A stretch of DNA of 64,000 nucleotides from Vibrio sp. AND4. GTDB taxonomy: Bacteria; Pseudomonadota; Gammaproteobacteria; Enterobacterales; Vibrionaceae. This document shows positions 57,652 to 64,000 of this stretch, piece by piece. Each line of letters begins with the position of its first letter. Position 1 is the stretch's first letter. Position numbers and translations under genes: made by a program. The stretch covers positions 62,001-126,000 of the forward strand of contig NZ_ABGR01000005.1 of the NCBI RefSeq assembly GCF_000171815.1, read 5' to 3'. The notes below the pieces were generated by a model. It did not search any database, was not told where the DNA came from, and worked only from the letters and a program-made list of their open reading frames with translations.

Positions 57652-60429
57652 TTATCCGAGCCCAAAGTCTTTCGGGCGCAGTTGAAATTCGTCAATTGAA
57701 CCAATTTCTTGTCCAAGAGTGATGCGAGGGGCATCTTGATGAGCGGTGCCTTGTGAATGCATCACCAAGCGATTGGCGGTTCGGGGTTTTAGTTCGTTGA
57801 CCACAAAACGGATCATGTCCGTGCGAGTCAACTCTTTAAGCTCATCCAACACTTTTTCACGTTGGTTAAAGTCGGTATCTTTGTTGCCAACCGCTACCCA
57901 TAGACGCTGTGCTCGACCACGTAATGTCGTATCAGGCGTTGCAATTTGGTTCCATAGCCCACGCTTACTGCTATGCCATTGGTATTCATTAAGCTCCAAT
58001 AGCACCATGTAAAATGCATTTAAAAACTCATCGATTGAGGTCACCAGTTCGGCTGGCGCAGCACTCGGTGACTGCACGTAAAGTACAATACCCGGATGAC
58101 GGTTTAGGGGCATGTTTCCCGTACCAACCATGTAGCCTAACTGTTGTTTGGTTCGGATCTCGTGGAAGAAGGTTGCCGACATTAAGTGATTCGCCAAGGA
58201 ATAAAGTGCGATATTATGCGGTGAAATGTCTTCACATTGATGATAAATCACCACCGCTGAGTCTTGCTGGTTACAGTTTACTTCACGTTGAAAACTGCCG
58301 TTTTTACCCAGCATGACGAGGGGACGCAGCGCTTCTTCGTAATGTTGTTCTTTCACGCGCAGTGCATCTTTAAGTGTGCTAGCCATGTCATGGGCTTGTT
58401 GACGCTGCCAGTCTCCGTAAACAAACATCTCGACATGAAGCTCAGCAAGAATCGATTCGACAAACACTGACAGTTCATCCACTTCAATCTCTTCCAATGC
58501 TTCACTCAGTACTGCAAAAGGTGGGTTGTTAGGTTGAAGTAACCCAGTTAGCGCATTGAAAAGCTGTGAAATAGGGCGATCTTGTGATGAATTTCGCCAA
58601 TTTCGCAGTAGTTGCTGTTTAATGGTTTCAAATCGCTCTGGGCTGAACTCACGCGCAGCAAAGCGATGCAGGATCACTTGTAAAAGTTGAGGTAACTTCT
58701 GGCTAAATCCCGACAATGTAAGCGTAACGCCACCCTGATGCGCATACATGTTGTAACCCATGCCTGCGATTTCGGCTTGATAAGTTTCTTCCGCCAACGA
58801 GTCGAGGAACATTTCGACACACAGGCGAGTTTTCACGATATTTTTCGGTGATGCTACAGCGTGGGTACTGTCGATTGCGACGTAAACGACACCTTTTGGT
58901 ACTCGGAACTCTCCGTCTTGTAGATGCCATAGTCGGAAACCTTCGAGATCTTCAACCAATTCTGGCAATGAACCGCCGTTTTCAAATGGTTTTGGGTCGA
59001 GGTCATAACAAATGTATGGGTTTTTCTCGGGAAGAACAAACTGCCAGCTCGGATCGATTTGTTGATAGAAACGGCATTGCTCTGCACTAAACGGTGTCAC
59101 CGAGTAAGGTGTGAAATACCATTCTGCGTTTTGGCGGTACTCTAGCCCTTTTGCAATTAAGGTGATGCGAACATTTTCAACCGAGAGGTACTGTAATAAT
59201 GAACGTTGAAGTTTTTCATCATAACCCGTCATCTTATAGTCACCATAAACCGTGTCTTCCGGTTGATAGTGCTGCATGTTGATCACCAGATGGCTGACCA
59301 AATCCATCGGGCGAGATGGCTCTTGGAAGCGGAAAGCGGATTCCAGTACGGCTTGCTTCTCCTTGTAACGCCATTCATCCATACCATCTTGTTTGATCAT
59401 GGTGAGGTATTGGAACACCGCTTGAACGATGTCGTCGATACAATCTAAGCCTCTTGGTGTTAATGTGCAGCTTACGGTGAAATCACGGTAATTGCTGCCA
59501 CTTGCCCCGCCCCCTGCCGAAAGAGAGGTAATCCAGCCTTTTTCTTTCAATTGCAGCATCAGACTGCCACGACCCTCATAACCCAGTAAATGAGCAAAAT
59601 AGGAGAGGGGCTTCACGCTATAGTGTGCATCCATTCCCGGCATTGGAAAGGTGAGGATCAGCTTTCGGAGCTCTTTGATTGGCTCGACTTGAACCAAGAT
59701 GCCCGTGCTTTCTTCGGTGTTAATAGGGACATCAATCGACTTGCCGCGAAGCTGGTGGTTTGGAATGCCCGAAAACATGATTTCTACCCACGCTTGCTGC
59801 TCATCAAGAGATTGCGGACCAAACGAAGTCAGCGTCATCAAATCTGCAGAATACTGCGATTGATGAAACTCAACAATCTCGTCGCGAATTGATTTTTCGC
59901 CCCGATCACAAAGCGTCTCTAAGTTGCCGACAGAGAATTTTGAAAAAGGGTGCTTTGGATTGATGACTTCTTTATTTACCTGATAGAGGCGTCGAGAGTC
60001 GTCATTAAGTTTGAGGCGGTATTCGGAATCGACGGCTTGGCGTTCTTTGTCTAACGCCTCTTCATTAAACAAGGGGGCAGCAAAAAATTGACTAAAGCGA
60101 TCAAGTGCACCTTCAAAAGCGTTGGGCGTCACATCGAAGAAAAAACACGTATGTTCGGTTCCTGTCCAAGCATTATTGGCGCCACCATGTTGGCTAATAT
60201 AACTTTGAAACTCGCCCACTTTAGGGTATTTTTCCGTACCCAAAAAAAGCATATGTTCTAGATAATGCGCCAGACCTTGACGATCGATCGGATCATCGAA
60301 GTGTCCAACGTTTACCGCTAGAGCTGCTGCCGATTGTTGAGCTGTATCGGAATGAATTAGCAACACACGCAGACCATTGCTCAATGTAATGTAGCGGTAT
60401 TGATTTGAATCGTTTGGACTTAAGTGCAC
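57652..60429 (-). CDS. Insulinase-family (M16) zinc protease, pitrilysin-like
   Basis: 925 residues, start GTG 60429 with GGAGAC upstream. M16 metallopeptidase of the protease III / insulin-degrading class, which cuts small polypeptides inside a closed chamber. The zinc motif HYLEH is at residues 55-59 (HxxEH), followed by the distal Glu region DKERQAVDSEYRLKLNDDSRRLYQVNKE. Four M16 lobes fill the length. No signal peptide is visible at the N-terminus (MHLSPNDSNQYRYITLSNGL), unlike E. coli PtrA (962 residues), so it is probably cytoplasmic. Convergent with fadJ. Confidence 0.9.
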   Translation of the reverse strand: MHLSPNDSNQYRYITLSNGLRVLLIHSDTAQQSAAALAVNVGHFDDPIDRQGLAHYLEHMLFLGTEKYPKVGEFQSYISQHGGANNAWTGTEHTCFFFDVTPNAFEGALDRFSQFFAAPLFNEEALDKERQAVDSEYRLKLNDDSRRLYQVNKEVINPKHPFSKFSVGNLETLCDRGEKSIRDEIVEFHQSQYSADLMTLTSFGPQSLDEQQAWVEIMFSGIPNHQLRGKSIDVPINTEESTGILVQVEPIKELRKLILTFPMPGMDAHYSVKPLSYFAHLLGYEGRGSLMLQLKEKGWITSLSAGGGASGSNYRDFTVSCTLTPRGLDCIDDIVQAVFQYLTMIKQDGMDEWRYKEKQAVLESAFRFQEPSRPMDLVSHLVINMQHYQPEDTVYGDYKMTGYDEKLQRSLLQYLSVENVRITLIAKGLEYRQNAEWYFTPYSVTPFSAEQCRFYQQIDPSWQFVLPEKNPYICYDLDPKPFENGGSLPELVEDLEGFRLWHLQDGEFRVPKGVVYVAIDSTHAVASPKNIVKTRLCVEMFLDSLAEETYQAEIAGMGYNMYAHQGGVTLTLSGFSQKLPQLLQVILHRFAAREFSPERFETIKQQLLRNWRNSSQDRPISQLFNALTGLLQPNNPPFAVLSEALEEIEVDELSVFVESILAELHVEMFVYGDWQRQQAHDMASTLKDALRVKEQHYEEALRPLVMLGKNGSFQREVNCNQQDSAVVIYHQCEDISPHNIALYSLANHLMSATFFHEIRTKQQLGYMVGTGNMPLNRHPGIVLYVQSPSAAPAELVTSIDEFLNAFYMVLLELNEYQWHSSKRGLWNQIATPDTTLRGRAQRLWVAVGNKDTDFNQREKVLDELKELTRTDMIRFVVNELKPRTANRLVMHSQGTAHQDAPRITLGQEIGSIDEFQLRPKDFGLG

Positions 60430-60800
60430 GATGCGTCTCCAGATTTCGCATTACGGTAGTTACTATCCTCGTGTGAGGGGCGCAGGTCTGCGCTTTGATA
60501 AATACTGCTTGCCGCGTTTTTGTTATTCGTAAGAGTACTGCATAAGCCCGCTAGCTAATGCTAAAGGGTTCGAGCTATTTGAAGGAATGCTCTGAGTCCA
60601 TGACTTCATCGTAGAATGTGATGAACAGTTATTCATTTTAATAGATTGTTAAGAAAGTCGCTGTCTTTAGCAAGCGAATTGGTATAATAAATCGTTAATT
60701 ATATCAGTATTTCTGTTTCGACTTTATTAAAGCAAGCTAGCTATGTGTATAAAGATAGCAGCCAACCTTTTGGTAGCGTTAGCTATCCCTAGGAAATAAC
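60430..60800. promoter_or_regulatory. Divergent intergenic region between protease and sixA
   Basis: 371 bases with no ORF. On the plus strand, TGGTATAAT at 60680-60688 is an extended -10 for sixA, with a poor -35. A six-base-pair stem GGTAGC-GTTA-GCTATC (60772-60787) lies just before the AGGA Shine-Dalgarno of sixA. For the minus-strand protease gene I found no convincing promoter. Nothing else was seen. Confidence 0.45.
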
Positions 60801-61265
60801 ATGAAAATATTTATCTTGCGTCACGGTGAGGCGGAGAATTTTGCGAACACCGACGCAGAAAGACAACTGACTCCAAGAGGCAGAACTGAATCGGAAGCCG
60901 TTGCCCAAGCGTGTAAAGCGCGTGGTTTTGCTCATTTCGACAAAGTATTGGTGAGTCCGTACATTCGAGCGCAACAGACTTGGCAAGAAACCAGCGCGCA
61001 TTTTTCGGCCAAAAGCATCCAAACGTGTGAAGACATCACGCCTTACGGTCAATCCGACCAAGTGTTTGATTTCGCTAATGCGATGATTGATGTGGAGAAG
61101 ATAGAGACTTTGCTATTTGTGTCGCACTTGCCGCTTGTGGGCTATCTTACTTCGGAATTTGTCAAAGACATGACACCGCCTATGTTCCCAACATCTGGCC
61201 TGGTGTGCATTGAGTTTGATCCGCAAACACAACGCGGTGAAGTACTGTGGCATAGCAAGCCGTAG
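60801..61265 (+). CDS. sixA: Phosphohistidine phosphatase SixA
   Basis: 154 residues. SixA removes phosphate from histidine phosphotransfer proteins such as ArcB HPt and the nitrogen PTS protein. The phosphoglycerate-mutase-like RHG motif is at residues 7-9 (MKIFILRHGEAENFA, catalytic His8); the second catalytic His is in LFVSHLPLVGYL (about residue 115). The length is typical (about 155-160). Convergent with smrB. Confidence 0.94.
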   Translation: MKIFILRHGEAENFANTDAERQLTPRGRTESEAVAQACKARGFAHFDKVLVSPYIRAQQTWQETSAHFSAKSIQTCEDITPYGQSDQVFDFANAMIDVEKIETLLFVSHLPLVGYLTSEFVKDMTPPMFPTSGLVCIEFDPQTQRGEVLWHSKP

Positions 61266-61292
61266 TAAGCGAAATTCCATGGCGATTAAACG

Positions 61293-61316
61293 AAAGGCAG
61301 GATCACCCTGCCTTTT
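61293..61316. terminator. Terminator between sixA and smrB
   Basis: Nine-base-pair stem AAAGGCAGG / CCTGCCTTT with an ATCAC loop, followed by Ts; usable for both convergent genes, stronger on the plus strand. Confidence 0.87.
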
Positions 61317-61362
61317 TTATTTTTGCACATTCGTCAAATACTTTTTGAAATCGGGGGCGAGG

Positions 61363-61893
61363 TTATTTCTCCGGTATAGACAGCAACACCAGTAGAGCGC
61401 CATCTCCACCAAATTCCAAAGGTGCTTGGTGAAACGCCATCACATCCGGATGCTGAGCCAACCAAAGTGGTGCTTTCTGTTTTAATATGTGCTTACCGAT
61501 GCCGTGTTGAACACACGCACAGTGGATTTCATTTTTAACGCAGTACGCAATCATCGCACCGAGTTCACGCTTGGCTTCTTGTTGTGTCATTCCATGCATA
61601 TCAAGGAACACGTCTGGTACGTACACCCCACGACGAAGGCGTTTCACCTCATAGGTAGACACATCGTCGCGTGCATAGCGAGTGGGGCCTTCTGCATTTA
61701 ACATTGGAACGAACTCATCGGAAAAGTAAAACTCAGAGTCACTCGCTTCACGGCCTGAGCGTTTGATTTCTTTTTGTTGAGAATTATTTTTTGGTCGCTG
61801 GATTATGGTATCCTGTCGCAACTTTTTTACGCCCTTTACTTCATCTTTAAACAAGGCGAAATCGTCATCATGTTCGGTGTCTTTTTTGCTCAT
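61363..61893 (-). CDS. smrB: Ribosome-rescue endonuclease SmrB
   Basis: 176 residues. SmrB is recruited to collided ribosomes and cuts the mRNA between them. A charged N-terminal tail (about 1-85) is followed by the Smr domain: VFLDMHGMTQQEAKRELGAMIAYCVKN with the DMHG motif, VQHGIGKHILKQKAPLWLAQHPDVMAFHQAPLEFGGDGALLVLL with the GxGxH-type motif (GIGKH). Divergent from prmB by 61 bases, the usual Vibrio and enterobacterial order. Confidence 0.93.
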   Translation of the reverse strand: MSKKDTEHDDDFALFKDEVKGVKKLRQDTIIQRPKNNSQQKEIKRSGREASDSEFYFSDEFVPMLNAEGPTRYARDDVSTYEVKRLRRGVYVPDVFLDMHGMTQQEAKRELGAMIAYCVKNEIHCACVQHGIGKHILKQKAPLWLAQHPDVMAFHQAPLEFGGDGALLVLLSIPEK

Positions 61894-61954
61894 TGGGTAA
61901 ATATTTTAAGTTTGTAAGTTTATGGCAGTATTGTAGCGCTTTTCGGAGGCAATT

Positions 61955-62887
61955 TTGGATAAGATTTTTGTAGAAGAGGCGGTATCGGAGCTCCATACCC
62001 TTCAAGATATGATTCGTTGGACGGTAAGCCGCTTTAACGCAGCCAACCTGTTTTACGGTCATGGCACTGATAATGCCTGGGATGAAGCGGTACAGTTGAT
62101 CCTGCCAACATTATATTTGCCGATTGACTTGCCTCCGCACGTATTGAATTCTCGCCTAACGACCAGTGAGCGCCTGCGTATCGTTGAGCGGGTTGTAAAA
62201 CGCATTAATGAGCGTACACCAACGGCATACCTAACCAATAAAGCTTGGTTCTGTGGCCTAGAGTTCTTCGTTGATGAGCGTGTACTTGTGCCACGTTCTC
62301 CAATCGGTGAATTGATTCAAGCGGAATTCCAACCTTGGCTTGTCGAAGAGCCAACTCGCATTATGGACCTGTGTACCGGTTCCGGCTGTATTGCGATTGC
62401 TTGTGCGCACGCATTCCCTGACGCAGAAGTTGATGCGATCGACATTTCTACAGACGCTCTACAAGTGGCTGAGCAAAACGTACAAGATCACGGCATGGAG
62501 CAGCAAGTATTCCCAATTCGCTCTGACTTGTTCCGTGACCTTGCAAAAGAGCAGTACAACCTGATCGTGTCTAACCCACCTTACGTGGACGAAGAGGACA
62601 TGAATAGTCTTCCAGACGAGTTCACGCACGAGCCTGAGCTTGGACTAGCAGCTGGTACTGACGGTCTGAAACTGGTTCGCCGTATTCTTGCTAACGCACC
62701 TGACTACCTAACAGACAATGGCATTCTTGTGTGTGAAGTCGGCAACTCCATGGTCCATATGATGGAACAATACCCACAAATTCCATTCACCTGGATTGAA
62801 TTCGAGCACGGTGGCCACGGCGTATTCATGCTTACGCGCGATCAACTGGTTGAATGCGCAGAAGAGTTTAAACTGTACAAAGACTAA
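61955..62887 (+). CDS. prmB: Ribosomal protein L3 glutamine methyltransferase PrmB
   Basis: 310 residues, start TTG 61955 with GGAGG eight bases before it. PrmB methylates a glutamine of ribosomal protein L3 using S-adenosylmethionine. The SAM motif [20 protein letters not shown] (about 135-154) and the catalytic NPPY at 207-210 are clear. N-terminal helical domain at about 1-100. Followed by a terminator and aroC on the same strand. Confidence 0.95.
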   Translation: MDKIFVEEAVSELHTLQDMIRWTVSRFNAANLFYGHGTDNAWDEAVQLILPTLYLPIDLPPHVLNSRLTTSERLRIVERVVKRINERTPTAYLTNKAWFCGLEFFVDERVLVPRSPIGELIQAEFQPWLVEEPTRIMDLCTGSGCIAIACAHAFPDAEVDAIDISTDALQVAEQNVQDHGMEQQVFPIRSDLFRDLAKEQYNLIVSNPPYVDEEDMNSLPDEFTHEPELGLAAGTDGLKLVRRILANAPDYLTDNGILVCEVGNSMVHMMEQYPQIPFTWIEFEHGGHGVFMLTRDQLVECAEEFKLYKD

Positions 62888-62919
62888 GCCTGTCGAAAAC
62901 AGCGGTTAAACATAATGAC

Positions 62920-62949
62920 AACACCGAGCCCAGTGCTCGGTGTTTTTTT
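62920..62949 (+). terminator. Intrinsic terminator after prmB
   Basis: Ten-base-pair stem AACACCGAGC / GCTCGGTGTT with a five-base loop and a T-run. Confidence 0.92.
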
Positions 62950-63105
62950 ATCCGTTTCGCACTGAACTCTGAAAATTAAGCTTGTTTCGTTTTTTCCGCC
63001 AAATTGGCCTTTACATCAAAACGTAATATCGCCACTATGATTTCACGAAGAATTGAAAAGCAGTTACGCTCATGGAGAGCGTTGCGACAATAATTTGAGG
63101 AAGTA

Positions 63106-64000
63106 ATGGCAGGAAACAGTATCGGACAACATTTTCGGGTGACGACATTCGGAGAAAGTCACGGTATCGCACTCGGATGTATCGTAGATGGATGCCCACC
63201 AGGTTTGGAAATCACTGAGGCAGATCTGCAAACGGATCTCGACCGTCGCCGTCCAGGCACATCACGTTACACTACCCAGCGTCGTGAACCGGACGAAGTA
63301 AAAATTCTTTCTGGCGTATTTGAAGGTCAAACCACAGGTACTTCAATTGGTCTGATGATTGAGAACACAGATCAGCGTTCTAAAGACTACTCAGACATAA
63401 AAGATAAGTTCCGCCCAGGACACGCTGATTACACTTACCACCAGAAATATGGTGTGCGGGATTATCGAGGTGGCGGCCGTTCGTCTGCTCGTGAAACCGC
63501 AATGCGTGTGGCGGCCGGTGCGATCGCGAAGAAATACTTGAAAGATGAGTTTGGGGTTGAAATTCGCGCTTATTTATCGCAAATGGGCGACGTTTCAATC
63601 GATAAAGTGGATTGGAATGAAATCGAAAACAACGCCTTCTTCTGTCCAGACGCCGATAAAGTGGAGGCGTTTGATCAGCTAATACGCGATCTGAAGAAAG
63701 AAGGCGACTCCATTGGCGCTAAAATTCAAGTAGTGGCAACGAATGTACCTGTTGGCCTCGGTGAACCTGTCTTTGACCGTTTGGATGCAGACATCGCGCA
63801 CGCGCTCATGAGCATCAACGCGGTAAAAGGCGTTGAAATTGGCGACGGTTTTGATGTGGTAAACCAAAAAGGCAGTGAGCATCGTGATACGCTTTCTCCA
63901 GATGGCTTCGGTAGTAATCATGCGGGTGGCATTCTTGGCGGTATCTCTACCGGCCAAGAGATTGTTGCGAATATCGCACTCAAACCAACGTCAAGCATTA
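63106..64000 (+). CDS. aroC: Chorismate synthase AroC (3' end outside window)
   Basis: ATG 63106 with GAGGAAGT upstream; open to the window edge, 298 codons of about 360. AroC makes chorismate from EPSP using reduced FMN, the last step of the shikimate pathway. N-terminal [20 protein letters not shown] and PPGLEI, then [11 protein letters not shown] and the signature [24 protein letters not shown] are all present. The prmB-aroC order is common in gamma-proteobacteria. Confidence 0.96.
   Translation, partial: MAGNSIGQHFRVTTFGESHGIALGCIVDGCPPGLEITEADLQTDLDRRRPGTSRYTTQRREPDEVKILSGVFEGQTTGTSIGLMIENTDQRSKDYSDIKDKFRPGHADYTYHQKYGVRDYRGGGRSSARETAMRVAAGAIAKKYLKDEFGVEIRAYLSQMGDVSIDKVDWNEIENNAFFCPDADKVEAFDQLIRDLKKEGDSIGAKIQVVATNVPVGLGEPVFDRLDADIAHALMSINAVKGVEIGDGFDVVNQKGSEHRDTLSPDGFGSNHAGGILGGISTGQEIVANIALKPTSSI

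Overview
The window is a chromosomal segment of a Vibrio, most likely of the Harveyi clade (V. parahaemolyticus / V. harveyi / V. campbellii / V. alginolyticus group). The evidence is gene order and content: the polar-flagellum block flaFBAG-fliD-flaI-fliS-flrABC-fliEFGHIJ-fliKLMNOPQR-flhBAFG-fliA-cheYZAB-parC-parP-cheW, followed by the cytochrome c maturation genes ccmABCDEFGHI. Species cannot be fixed from sequence reading alone. Almost everything is ordinary core genome; there is no prophage, integron, IS element, CRISPR array, tRNA or rRNA.

Layout. 1-2249: a truncated DUF4156 lipoprotein, DUF2956 and DUF2919 proteins and a YfeX-like Dyp-type peroxidase. 2413-9605: three flagellins, FlaG, the FliD cap, FlaI and FliS. 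9890-14025: the regulators FlrA, FlrB and FlrC. 14152-19996: fliEFGHIJ. 20388-27677: fliK to flhB. 27905-40696: flhA, flhF, flhG, fliA, the chemotaxis genes, the polar-localisation pair parC/parP, cheW and a DUF2802 gene. 40894-47969: ccmA-I. 48153-57578: a lipid neighbourhood (mlaA, two tandem FadL porins, an ECF sigma factor with a DUF3379 partner, fadIJ). 57652-64000: an insulinase-type protease, sixA, smrB, prmB and the start of aroC.

The promoters visible in the sequence fit the known Vibrio flagellar hierarchy. Sigma-54 -24/-12 elements precede flrB, fliE, fliK and flhA, and sigma-28 elements precede flaF, flaB and flaA. So FlrA and FlrC (sigma-54 activators) and FliA (sigma-28) are encoded beside their target promoters. 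A strong FadR-like operator overlaps the start of the fadIJ transcription unit.

The points most worth a second look are these. (1) A structured, untranslated RNA candidate lies at about 53805-53968, with an FNR-like box centred at -41.5 and an intrinsic terminator; it resembles an FnrS-type anaerobic sRNA. (2) A small minus-strand gene between fliJ and fliK carries an in-frame stop at codon 5. (3) cheB carries three single-base deletions within about 55 bases and parC carries one more, which looks like a patch of poor sequence or real loss of chemotaxis. (4) There are internal repeats in FliD, CheA and ParP. (5) Hairpins occur in the flaB and flaA leaders and between fliG and fliH. (6) Operator-like dyads flank the two fadL genes.
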